Positions 1 to 7,869 of a DNA stretch of 64,000 nucleotides are shown here, piece by piece (the first letter of the stretch is position 1; the number at the start of each line of letters is the position of its first letter). The translations under genes and the position numbers were made by a program. The notes under the pieces are model-generated. The model saw only the letters and a program-made list of their open reading frames with translations, did not search any database and was not told where the DNA came from. Location: NCBI GenBank assembly GCA_946186205.1, contig CAMHMH010000006.1, positions 1 to 64,000 on the forward strand, read 5' to 3'. This DNA is from an uncultured Fretibacterium sp. (GTDB lineage Bacteria; Synergistota; Synergistia; Synergistales; Aminobacteriaceae).

Positions 1-54
1 TCGTTGAGGGTTATTGTGCAGTCTTCGTTGAAGCAGGAAGCCCCCGCTTCTTAA
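1..54 (+). CDS. C-terminal tail of a probable TnpB (IS200/IS605 family), cut by the window edge
   Basis: An open frame runs from base 1 to a TAA at 52-54 and encodes 17 residues ending SLKQEAPAS. TnpB proteins of IS200/IS605-type elements often end in a short variable tail with a KQEA-like stretch, and a GC-rich hairpin typically follows at the right end of the element, as it does here (41-62). This is a call from tail resemblance and context only; the RuvC-like and zinc-ribbon parts would lie outside the window. The frame overlaps the end of the convergent DnaC-like gene by four bases. Confidence 0.4.
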   Translation, partial: SLRVIVQSSLKQEAPAS

Positions 55-62
55 AACGGGGG
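41..62. repeat. GC-rich hairpin, possible IS200/IS605 right-end structure or terminator
   Basis: Perfect 6-bp inverted repeat CCCCCG/CGGGGG around a 10-base loop. It overlaps the ends of two convergent frames. Subterminal hairpins of this type mark the ends of IS200/IS605 elements. No T-run follows on the + strand, and on the minus strand only a mixed sequence follows, so an intrinsic terminator is less likely. Confidence 0.4.
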
Positions 63-2105
63 TATGTTCACTTTTTTAGTGAGCCTGAAATTTTTTGCAT
101 TCCGTATCGTTACCCATTCGCCATTTTCCACAATCCTCGACACTAACGGCTCTATAACGCTGGCATTCAATGAGTTTGCGAGCTCGTTCATGTTTGTTGC
201 GTTGGTAGTTATGATAGTCTGCATTCCGTGACGGTATCTGTAATCGATTATCTGATAGAGGTATTCTATGCCTTTTTCTGTTGCTTTCTCCTTGCCTAAG
301 TCATCAAGAACCAGGCACGGCGCATTGTAGAATTTCTTCCTGACGCTGAAAAACTCATGATTCTGATATGATTTGCGCATTTCGTTCAACAATTCCGGCA
401 CTGATATGAATAAAGCCTGACTGCCTGTATGCATTACTTCAATAGCTATTGCCGCCGCCAGATGTGATTTTCCTGTACCAGCTTTGCCCGCGATTATCAG
501 TGAGGTGTGATTTTTTGCGGCGAGGATTGCTTTTGCTTTTGCCGAGATAATTTCTTCCGGCATATCTTTGTGTGTGTAACTTGAGAATGTCTGCATTGAC
601 TGAGAGACTGACAACCCGCTTCGCTTCATTCTGCCTTCAAATTCTGGGTCATACTTTGGCTTGTTGTTCTTGCAGCGTATGCGTGTTGTGTATCCTACTT
701 GAAGCCTGTGATTTTTGAGGGTTATTACTGGGCGGCCTCCTCTTGGAAGTTCTTTTTTCTTGGTAAGCGGACACCAACCATCGCACGAACAGCATAAAGC
801 GCATGTACGGTCTATCTTGAGTGCTTCTTCAAGCCCACGTTTGTCCTGCACTCTGTCAGTACGCAGCTCTTCTTCTTCAGCTTCTGGGAATTTCAGCCTT
901 AAGTACTGCTCCATTGTGATTGGCGGTATTTTGATGGCTCCGTTCTCGTTTTTCTCTGCTTTGTTCAAGTCTGGTAATCCTTCTTCATTTATCGGCAGGC
1001 TTTCTATTAACGCTTCTTCATTTTCAATCTCAATTTCTGATATTTTGGCGTAGAGTTCTTCAAGCTGTGCGGGTATTCCTTCCTGTACATTAATGGCGGG
1101 AACATATTCAGCAATTACTTTTTCAGCTTCTTTGATGGGCATAATCGGCGCGGAAATATCTGGCATGGTTTCGCTTATGTTGTTATCTTTTGGCGCGGAA
1201 ATATCACCGTTTGTATTAGTTGTGGATGATTTTTCTGCGTGAGTTCTGCTGTTCTGATTGGCGAGAATTTTGCCGATGTAGTTGAAAGTGAGCTGCTGAA
1301 TGTCTCTTCCTTCGCGCATGAAAATCTCGCAGCACCTGTCAATTTCTTTCAGCAAACGTGCAGTTGTGTGATGCTTGTCCAGTTCTTTGAGTATTTCGCG
1401 TTCACTGTCTCTGAGTGTGGGTCTGTTTGTTTTCATGAGCAGGTATTCAGCGATGGGTCGCATAGCTTCAGGAAGTTCCGAGAGGTCATATATTTCTGCC
1501 TTAATTGGAGTTTTTTGTTTTTGAGGTTCTTCCGTGCTTATGGTGATTGTGTGTGAGTGAAGTGCTTCGGGTTCATGAGTCCCGCGTGTGTTTTCGGGGA
1601 GGTCGTTTTCTCCCGTAAGGTTAGATTCTAGATTCTCTCTTAAAGACTCTCTCTTATCTTCTTGCCCGACATTTTTGTCGCAAAGTCGCGACATTTTTTG
1701 CATTGTGTCATTGTCATCCTCAGCCTCATAATAACGTTCAGCATCATCCCCGCGAATGTAGAAAAGGCTGGGCATGTTTAACTTTGGAGCTTTTGGATCT
1801 TTGCGCTGAATGCGTACAACAAGGCCGAGGTTTATGAGAATGGCAATATGCCTCTGGATTGTGCGCGATGATTTTTGCGCGACGGATGCGATTGAAGAAA
1901 TTCTTGCCTCTAATATGTGCGTGGTGTAGTTTGCCATGTCCACAAGAACGCTGTAAATATATTCTGTGGCCGCTTTGATTTCCTTGTCACGTATAACTTT
2001 TCTGGGTATCTTTGCGAAATGGGCTGTCTTCTTGGAGGCTTTATTCTGTTTTGTCTGATTTGCTTCTGTATGATGATTTTTTTCTCTTGCGTTTTGGTTA
2101 TTCAT
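51..2105 (-). CDS. Winged-helix replication-initiator-like protein fused to a DnaC/IstB-type AAA+ ATPase
   Basis: A 684-aa protein with three visible parts. Residues about 45-100 form a helix-turn-helix region like plasmid or phage replication initiators. A long charged, low-complexity region follows (about 125-430). Residues about 515-684 are a DnaC/IstB-like ATPase with Walker A GKAGTGKS (540-547), Walker B LVLDDLGKE (598-606) and a sensor-1-like TTNAT. Just before the ATPase lies a Cys cluster (C435, C438, C439, C441, C445), a likely metal site. By family knowledge such ATPases load the replicative helicase DnaB; the HTH would bind DNA. ATG at 2105 has a good AGGAGAG ribosome site. It could be the chromosomal helicase loader or a remnant of an integrated element; the neighbouring TnpB tail fits the latter weakly. 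Confidence 0.75.
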   Translation of the reverse strand: MNNQNAREKNHHTEANQTKQNKASKKTAHFAKIPRKVIRDKEIKAATEYIYSVLVDMANYTTHILEARISSIASVAQKSSRTIQRHIAILINLGLVVRIQRKDPKAPKLNMPSLFYIRGDDAERYYEAEDDNDTMQKMSRLCDKNVGQEDKRESLRENLESNLTGENDLPENTRGTHEPEALHSHTITISTEEPQKQKTPIKAEIYDLSELPEAMRPIAEYLLMKTNRPTLRDSEREILKELDKHHTTARLLKEIDRCCEIFMREGRDIQQLTFNYIGKILANQNSRTHAEKSSTTNTNGDISAPKDNNISETMPDISAPIMPIKEAEKVIAEYVPAINVQEGIPAQLEELYAKISEIEIENEEALIESLPINEEGLPDLNKAEKNENGAIKIPPITMEQYLRLKFPEAEEEELRTDRVQDKRGLEEALKIDRTCALCCSCDGWCPLTKKKELPRGGRPVITLKNHRLQVGYTTRIRCKNNKPKYDPEFEGRMKRSGLSVSQSMQTFSSYTHKDMPEEIISAKAKAILAAKNHTSLIIAGKAGTGKSHLAAAIAIEVMHTGSQALFISVPELLNEMRKSYQNHEFFSVRKKFYNAPCLVLDDLGKEKATEKGIEYLYQIIDYRYRHGMQTIITTNATNMNELANSLNASVIEPLVSRIVENGEWVTIRNAKNFRLTKKVNIPPF

Positions 2106-2139
2106 GTTATAATCTCTCCTGTCTTTTTGGATGATTTGT

Positions 2140-2148
2140 ATTATAGCA
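2140..2148 (-). promoter_or_regulatory. Extended -10 promoter of the DnaC-like gene
   Basis: On the minus strand the sequence reads TGC followed by a perfect TATAAT (2145-2140), 35 bases upstream of the ATG. No good -35 is seen at the expected distance, which is normal for TGn-extended promoters. Confidence 0.55.
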
Positions 2149-2252
2149 TACCTAATAAATGCTGTAGTTCATGTTATAAGGCTGGCGGGTCTCGTATCTG
2201 TCAGCCACATTCTTTTTTTTGATGCCCTGTCTTTAAGACTTAGCTGAAATTC

Positions 2253-2281
2253 TTGCCTCTTATTTTTCGATATTGTAAAAT
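2253..2281 (+). promoter_or_regulatory. Sigma70-type promoter of the glycosyltransferase operon
   Basis: TTGCCT (2253-2258), a 17-base spacer and TAAAAT (2276-2281) lie about 65 bases before the first GT2 start. The rest of the 240-base gap between the divergent genes (2106-2345) shows a T-rich stretch at 2213-2220 but nothing else I can name. Confidence 0.5.
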
Positions 2282-2345
2282 GCGCTGAAAAATCCCTCTT
2301 TCATTCATGACATTATTATTTGCGGTCAGGAGGTTTCTGTTTCAG

Positions 2346-3419
2346 ATGAATTATGATGTCTCTGTTGTTATCCCTCTGTATAACACAGAAAAGTATATCC
2401 GCCAGTGCGTTGACAGTGTTCTCGCACAAACGCTTACCAACTTTGAAATCATTATCGTTGATGACTGTTCTACAGATAACGGCCCTGCTTTATGCTCGGA
2501 GCTTTACGGAAAAAATGAGCGCGTAAAGATTGTGCATCATGACAAAAATTCAGGCTTAGGGGCATCGAGAGATACAGGCACGAAATATGCGAGCGGAAAA
2601 TATATCTGCTACGTTGACAGTGATGACGAAATTCTGCCGGATCATTTAAGCAATATGTTCGCGACGGCTGAAGAGTATGACGCTGATGTCGTGCATAACA
2701 CCCGGACTTATTCGCCGATTCCTGATGATGATGGAGCATACCCGCTCGAAATGATCGGAAGTCAAATTGTCTCGTACACTTCAGACATGAAGGAACTCAC
2801 AGAGCTTGCAGTGCTGAATGATGATCTTTCTTCCCGCCTCGATGACTGGGAAAATCACAGCTATCACTTTTGCGCATGGAACAGCCTCTACAAGAAAGCG
2901 TTCCTCAGTGAGAAGAACATTACGTTCAACGGGATGAGATACTCTGAAGATACTGTATTTTACTTTCAGTGCATGTTCAAAGCCCGGCGTTTTGTCGTGC
3001 GTCCCGGCGCAAGCTACGTATACAGACTCACAGCAGACTCATTGTCCCGTCCCCAAAATCCCGCCGAAAGACTCGTCAAGGCCATGAACGCCCAGCTTGA
3101 CATCATCAGAATCATGAAGCGAGTCACAAGCGATATGCCTTTCTTCAGGGACAGCGAGAACAATACGAGGCGCGCTGTTGATACGATACTTCTCAGCATG
3201 GAGAACGGCTTCATCAAACTTTCGTTTCAGAAATTAGGCGAGGAAGGCGCGAGAAAAGAAGAAATTGTGCATTCTTTCTTCACTGAAAATTTTGGTGAGA
3301 ATGCTCCCTATGTTGAGTTTTTATTTTACGAGCTGCACAAGATATACCCGCCCATAATTGACTACGTAGAATTGAGCAAGAATCCGCCGGAAGAATGGAG
3401 GAAAAATATCGAGAAATGA
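2346..3419 (+). CDS. GT2 family glycosyltransferase, tandem copy 1
   Basis: About 357 aa. The N-terminus DVSVVIPLYN, the metal-binding DXD-type motif VDSDDE and the downstream acidic motif YSEDTVF define a GT-A fold family 2 glycosyltransferase, which transfers a sugar from a nucleotide-sugar donor. No membrane segment is evident, so a cytosolic or peripheral enzyme. I start at ATG 2346 rather than 2307 because it has a CAGGAGG site 12 bases upstream and aligns with the start of the four following copies. First gene of an operon of five GT2 paralogues and two ABC exporter genes. It is more diverged than copies 2-4. Donor and acceptor are unknown. Confidence 0.85.
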   Translation: MNYDVSVVIPLYNTEKYIRQCVDSVLAQTLTNFEIIIVDDCSTDNGPALCSELYGKNERVKIVHHDKNSGLGASRDTGTKYASGKYICYVDSDDEILPDHLSNMFATAEEYDADVVHNTRTYSPIPDDDGAYPLEMIGSQIVSYTSDMKELTELAVLNDDLSSRLDDWENHSYHFCAWNSLYKKAFLSEKNITFNGMRYSEDTVFYFQCMFKARRFVVRPGASYVYRLTADSLSRPQNPAERLVKAMNAQLDIIRIMKRVTSDMPFFRDSENNTRRAVDTILLSMENGFIKLSFQKLGEEGARKEEIVHSFFTENFGENAPYVEFLFYELHKIYPPIIDYVELSKNPPEEWRKNIEK

Positions 3420-4525
3420 ACGCAAAAGTTTCTGTCATCGTCCCCCTGTACAACAAAAAAGATTATGTGAAGTTTGCAGTTGACAGCATATTGAATCAGA
3501 CACTCGCAGACATAGAAGTATTGATTGTTGATGACTGTTCTACAGACGGAAGCCTCGAATTATGCCGGGAGCTTTACGGCCATAACGAAAGAGTCAGGAT
3601 ACTCAAGCAGCCTCATAACATGGGGCCGGGGTCAGCCCGCAACAGAGGCATCAGCGAGGCGCACGGCAAATACATAGTCTTTGTTGACGGTGATGATGAG
3701 ATTCTGCCGGACAGGTCAAGAAAGATGTTTGAGACCGCAGAAAAGTATAATGCGGACATCGTGCACAACACAGAATTTCTTTTCCCCATTCCTGACGAGA
3801 ACGGAAATATACCCCTTCAGCTTATTGACGGCAAAGTGAAATTATTCCCCATTTCCGGCAATATTAACGGCGATGACTACACCGAGATTACGCCGCTTGG
3901 CGATGACATGTCTTCAAGGCTTGAGGACTGGAAAAACCGCCGAATTAACTGGAGCGTCTGCAGCAAAATGTTCCGCCGTGATTTTCTCGTGGACAACAGC
4001 ATATACCTTTCTGACATGAAATTTGGCGAGGATATGGTCTTCTGCTTTGAGTGCCTGTTCAAAGCAAAAAGTTATGTCATGATGCCGGGAGGAGATTACG
4101 TTTACAGGGTAATAGCTTCCTCATTGTCGAGGGCAAAGAAATCTTCAGCAAAAATTGTTACCGCGCTTCAATCCCAAATCACCGCAGTGTCAACCATGAG
4201 CAAAATCCTTAAGGATATACCTTTCTTTGTTCAGAACCCGCAGAAGGCAGTATATGCTGTTGAAAGAGTCCTTGATGACATTGAAGGAGGTTATATCAGG
4301 CCCGCTTATCAGGAACTTGGCGAGGAGACCCTCCGTTCTGACAAATTCATTCATGATTTCATGCTGTCAGAATTTGGAGACAAAGCGCCGTACGTTGAGT
4401 TTCTTTTCTACGAGCTTCACAATAATTACGAGCCTGTTATTGATTATCTCGGCCAGCTCAGTGATGTGGAAAACTTGAAGGCTTTGGCAAAAAGTTTCAG
4501 TGAAAAGGAGCATGGCAATAAATGA
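3416..4525 (+). CDS. GT2 family glycosyltransferase, tandem copy 2
   Basis: About 369 aa with the same plan as its neighbours: KVSVIVPLYN at the N-terminus, VDGDDE as DXD motif and FGEDMVFCFE as the acidic catalytic motif. The ATG at 3416 overlaps the stop of copy 1 (ATGA), with GGAGG 14 bases upstream, so translation is probably coupled; an in-frame ATG at 3395 is less likely. Copies 2, 3 and 4 share long identical stretches (for example ILNQTLA, VDDCSTD, the GPGSARNRGI region and GGYIRPAYQELGE), so they are recent duplicates. Substrates unknown. Confidence 0.85.
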   Translation: MNAKVSVIVPLYNKKDYVKFAVDSILNQTLADIEVLIVDDCSTDGSLELCRELYGHNERVRILKQPHNMGPGSARNRGISEAHGKYIVFVDGDDEILPDRSRKMFETAEKYNADIVHNTEFLFPIPDENGNIPLQLIDGKVKLFPISGNINGDDYTEITPLGDDMSSRLEDWKNRRINWSVCSKMFRRDFLVDNSIYLSDMKFGEDMVFCFECLFKAKSYVMMPGGDYVYRVIASSLSRAKKSSAKIVTALQSQITAVSTMSKILKDIPFFVQNPQKAVYAVERVLDDIEGGYIRPAYQELGEETLRSDKFIHDFMLSEFGDKAPYVEFLFYELHNNYEPVIDYLGQLSDVENLKALAKSFSEKEHGNK

Positions 4526-5631
4526 GCTGTGATGTTTCTGTCGTTGTGCCCCTGTATAACGCAAGGGAGTTAGTGAAGTTCACAGTGGACAGCATATTGA
4601 ATCAGACGCTCGCAAACATTGAAGTGCTTCTTGTTGATGACTGCTCGACAGACGGAAGCGTTGAATATTGCCGTGAGCTTTACGGCCATGATGAGAGAGT
4701 CAAAATAATTCAGCAGCCAAAGAACATGGGGCCGGGCTCGGCACGCAACAGAGGAATAAACGAGGCGCACGGGGAATATATATCCTTTGTTGACAGCGAC
4801 GATGAAATTCTCCCGGACATGTTCAGCAAGATGACAGATGTTGCGAGAAAGTACAACGCTGATGTTGTTCATGACACGAAATATTTCATGCCTCTGATTA
4901 ATGAGGACGGCAGCATTCCCCTTCAGATGATCGATGACAGCGTGAAATTATTTCCCATCTCCGGGAATGCAAGCGGTGAAGGTTACAATGAGATAACGCG
5001 GCTTAGTGATGACCTTTCAGCGAGGCTTGAAGACTGGAAGAAACGACGTATAAGCTGGAACGTGTTCGCAAAGATGTTCCGCCGTAAATTTCTTTCGGAC
5101 AACAATATACATTTCGCTGACATGAAATTTGCTGAAGATATGGTGTTCTGCTTTGAATGCTTGTTCAAGGCTAAAAATTATGTCATGATACCTCAAGAGA
5201 ATTACGTCTACAGGATGATAGGCGCATCACTTTCGAGGGCGAAAAAGACATCAGCAAAAATTGTTACGGCACTGAAAGCACAGCTCGGAGCAGTCAGCAG
5301 TATGGGCAGGATACTCAGCAGTATTCCTTTCTTCACGCAGAACAAACGCGAGGCAGTTTACGCGCTTGAAAGAGTCCTTGATGACATCGAGGGCGGTTAT
5401 ATCAGGCCTGCTTATCAGGAACTCGGTGAAAAGGCTCTGCGCTCAGACAATCTCATTCATGAATTTATGCTTGAAGAGTTCGGAGACAAAGCACCCTGCG
5501 TAGAATTTCTTTTCTATGAGCTTCACAATAATTATGCGCCTGTTATTGATTATATAGGCATGGCAGGAGACATAGAGAGCTTGAAGGCATTCGCTGAAAG
5601 TGTGCGTGAAAAGGAGAAAGGCAAGCAATGA
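4522..5631 (+). CDS. GT2 family glycosyltransferase, tandem copy 3
   Basis: 369 aa. GT-A motifs: DVSVVVPLYN, VDSDDE, FAEDMVFCFE. The start overlaps the stop of copy 2 by four bases (ATGA). It is the closest relative of copies 2 and 4 in both protein and DNA; the block around LVKFTVDSILNQ is nearly identical at the nucleotide level to copy 4. The C-terminal third (from about residue 270) is conserved between all five copies and outside the classical GT2 core, suggesting a shared acceptor-binding or oligomerisation part. Confidence 0.85.
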   Translation: MSCDVSVVVPLYNARELVKFTVDSILNQTLANIEVLLVDDCSTDGSVEYCRELYGHDERVKIIQQPKNMGPGSARNRGINEAHGEYISFVDSDDEILPDMFSKMTDVARKYNADVVHDTKYFMPLINEDGSIPLQMIDDSVKLFPISGNASGEGYNEITRLSDDLSARLEDWKKRRISWNVFAKMFRRKFLSDNNIHFADMKFAEDMVFCFECLFKAKNYVMIPQENYVYRMIGASLSRAKKTSAKIVTALKAQLGAVSSMGRILSSIPFFTQNKREAVYALERVLDDIEGGYIRPAYQELGEKALRSDNLIHEFMLEEFGDKAPCVEFLFYELHNNYAPVIDYIGMAGDIESLKAFAESVREKEKGKQ

Positions 5632-6725
5632 GCTATGATGTTTCGGCTGTTGTGCCAATGTACAACGCAAAAGAGTTAGTGAAGTTCACTGTCGACAGCA
5701 TATTGAATCAATCACTCGCTAACATTGAGGTGTTAATTGTTGATGACTGCTCGACGGATAACAGCCTCGAATTTTGCCGTGAGACTTATGGCCATGACAG
5801 CAGAGTCAAAATAATTCAGCAGCCCAAAAACATGGGGCCAGGCGCGGCTCGCAACGCTGGCATAAAAAACGCAATGGGAAAATATATTGTCTTTGTTGAC
5901 AGTGATGACGAGATTCTCCCGGACATGTTCAGCAAAATGTTTGACACTGCGGAGAAGTACAGCGCGGATATTATTCATTCAACACAATTCGTTTATGCTC
6001 TTCCTGATGAGGATGGAAATATACCCCTTCAGCTTGTTGATGACAGCGTGCAATATTTCCGAAGCACTATCGGAGGCGATTCATACAGTGAGATTACTCC
6101 GCTTAGTTATGACATGGCCGAAAGGTTTGACGGCTGGAAGAACCGCAGAATTAACTGGAGCGTTTGCGGGAAAATGTTCAGGCGTGATTTTCTTCTCGGC
6201 AATAATATATTCTTCCCTGAAATGAAATATGCTGAGGATATGATTTTCTGCTTCGCGTGCCTCTTCAAGTCAAAAAATTATGTCGTTCTCCCGGGAGGAA
6301 GCTACGTTCTCAGAATAACAGGGTCATCACTTTCAAGAGGAAAGAAATCTTCAGCAAGAATCGTTACGGCTCTCAATTCACAACTAAGAGCAGTCAGCAG
6401 CATGAGAAAAATACTTGATGAGATACCTTTCTTCGCTCAGAACCCGGAAAAGTGTATATATGCGCTTGATAAAGTAATCGATGACATCGAACGGGGGTAT
6501 ATAAGGCCGGCTTATCAGGAGCTTGGCGAGGAGGCTATACGCTCTGACAATCTCGTTCACAAATTCATGCGTGAGGAATTTGCAGAAAAAGCACCCTATG
6601 TTGAGTTCCTGTTCTATGAGCTTCACAGAATTTATGAGCCTGTTATTGATTACATAGGGCAGTCAGGAGATACAGAAGGCTTCAAAGAATTTGCGAAAAG
6701 TTTGCGTGAAAAGGAGAAAAAATAA
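5628..6725 (+). CDS. GT2 family glycosyltransferase, tandem copy 4
   Basis: 365 aa. Motifs DVSAVVPMYN, VDSDDE and YAEDMIFCFA. It begins inside the stop of copy 3 (ATGA overlap) and ends at a TAATG junction with copy 5. It shares the GGYIRPAYQELGE-type C-terminal block with small changes (RGYIRPAYQELGE). Probably adds a sugar to the same class of acceptor as its paralogues, but with changed specificity; this is inference from duplication only. Confidence 0.85.
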   Translation: MSYDVSAVVPMYNAKELVKFTVDSILNQSLANIEVLIVDDCSTDNSLEFCRETYGHDSRVKIIQQPKNMGPGAARNAGIKNAMGKYIVFVDSDDEILPDMFSKMFDTAEKYSADIIHSTQFVYALPDEDGNIPLQLVDDSVQYFRSTIGGDSYSEITPLSYDMAERFDGWKNRRINWSVCGKMFRRDFLLGNNIFFPEMKYAEDMIFCFACLFKSKNYVVLPGGSYVLRITGSSLSRGKKSSARIVTALNSQLRAVSSMRKILDEIPFFAQNPEKCIYALDKVIDDIERGYIRPAYQELGEEAIRSDNLVHKFMREEFAEKAPYVEFLFYELHRIYEPVIDYIGQSGDTEGFKEFAKSLREKEKK

Positions 6726-7861
6726 TGAGCTGTGATGTTTCTGTCGTAGTGCCAATGTACAACGCCGGGAAATTCATACGTCCATGCGTTGGCAGTGCGC
6801 TGAACCAGACAATGAAAAATATTGAGGTGATTATCGTTGATGACAGGTCGACAGATAACAGCCTTAATTTATGCCGCGAGATTTACGGGGGCAATGAGAG
6901 AGTGAAGATATTCCAGCAGCCTGTGAATCACGGACCGGGCGCGGCCCGCAACAGGGGGATAAGAGAAGCAAGCGGGGAATATATTGCCTTCCTCGACAGC
7001 GACGACGAAATTATGCCCGAACAACTTCAGAAAATGTTCTCTGCCGCAAAAGAACATGATGCCGATGTCCTTCACAATGACTCGCTGAGAATTATGCTGC
7101 CTCTTGAGGATGATACTATACCCGCTGAAATGCTCAGCCATCCAGACAACATAATCATAAACAAAATGGACATAGGAGAAGGAATAAAAGACATTCAGAC
7201 ACTCCCGGCGGATCTGTCGCAGAGATTCAGCCGATGGAAGAATGGCGGACTTCACTGCCACGTGGGCAATAAACTTTTCCGGCGGTCATTGATTGCTGAT
7301 AATGCTCTGAGCTTCCCTGAAGCTAAACTGCAAGGAGGTACTATGCTGTCTGAAGATGACCTCTTCTGCCTTCAGTGCCTTCTTGCCGCAAAAAATTATG
7401 TCCTCATGCCGGGAGGATGGTACGTTATACGCTTCAATGACACTTCAGCTACAAGAATAGCAAAAACAGTAACAAAAATCATCAATGCTGTAGGCTCTCA
7501 GTTAGAGGTCATAAAAAGCCTCAGAGAAATATCTGAAAGAATACCATTCCTTAAGGACAAAGCTAACTTCACCGCCGCTGTGAATACCATCCTCAAAACA
7601 ACTGAAGATTTTGCCGTCAGGCCTAACTATCAGGAAGCAGGTCAGCAACTACTGAGAGATGACGAAGCTTTATCAGCATTCTTCAATGAGGAGTTCGGCG
7701 AAAACGCTCCGTACGTTGAGTTCTTGTTCTTCCAGCTCCATGAAACTTATCCAAAGCTCCCGAAGTTATTCGTGCTTGACCATGACGCTATGGACAAGGT
7801 AAGGCGCGCTTTCAAAGAAGCTAAAGAAGCCGGCAGAGAATTTATCATGGAACGCAAGTAA
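6725..7861 (+). CDS. GT2 family glycosyltransferase, tandem copy 5
   Basis: 378 aa, the most diverged of copies 2-5. GT-A motifs DVSVVVPMYN, LDSDDE and LSEDDLFCLQ are intact. It contains a short insertion before the acidic motif (near AKLQGGTM) and an altered sugar-side segment (WYVIRFNDTSATR in place of DYVYRV..SLSR). The start codon overlaps the previous stop by one base (TAATG). It is followed after eight bases by the first ABC gene, so glycosylation and export are probably co-transcribed. Confidence 0.85.
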   Translation: MSCDVSVVVPMYNAGKFIRPCVGSALNQTMKNIEVIIVDDRSTDNSLNLCREIYGGNERVKIFQQPVNHGPGAARNRGIREASGEYIAFLDSDDEIMPEQLQKMFSAAKEHDADVLHNDSLRIMLPLEDDTIPAEMLSHPDNIIINKMDIGEGIKDIQTLPADLSQRFSRWKNGGLHCHVGNKLFRRSLIADNALSFPEAKLQGGTMLSEDDLFCLQCLLAAKNYVLMPGGWYVIRFNDTSATRIAKTVTKIINAVGSQLEVIKSLREISERIPFLKDKANFTAAVNTILKTTEDFAVRPNYQEAGQQLLRDDEALSAFFNEEFGENAPYVEFLFFQLHETYPKLPKLFVLDHDAMDKVRRAFKEAKEAGREFIMERK

Positions 7862-7869
7862 TTCAGGAA

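Noticed and set aside
2166-2220. GGCTG/CAGCC hairpin with T-run as a + strand terminator
   Set aside because: The stem is only five bases with a 17-base loop and the T-run is offset; no + strand gene lies upstream to need it.
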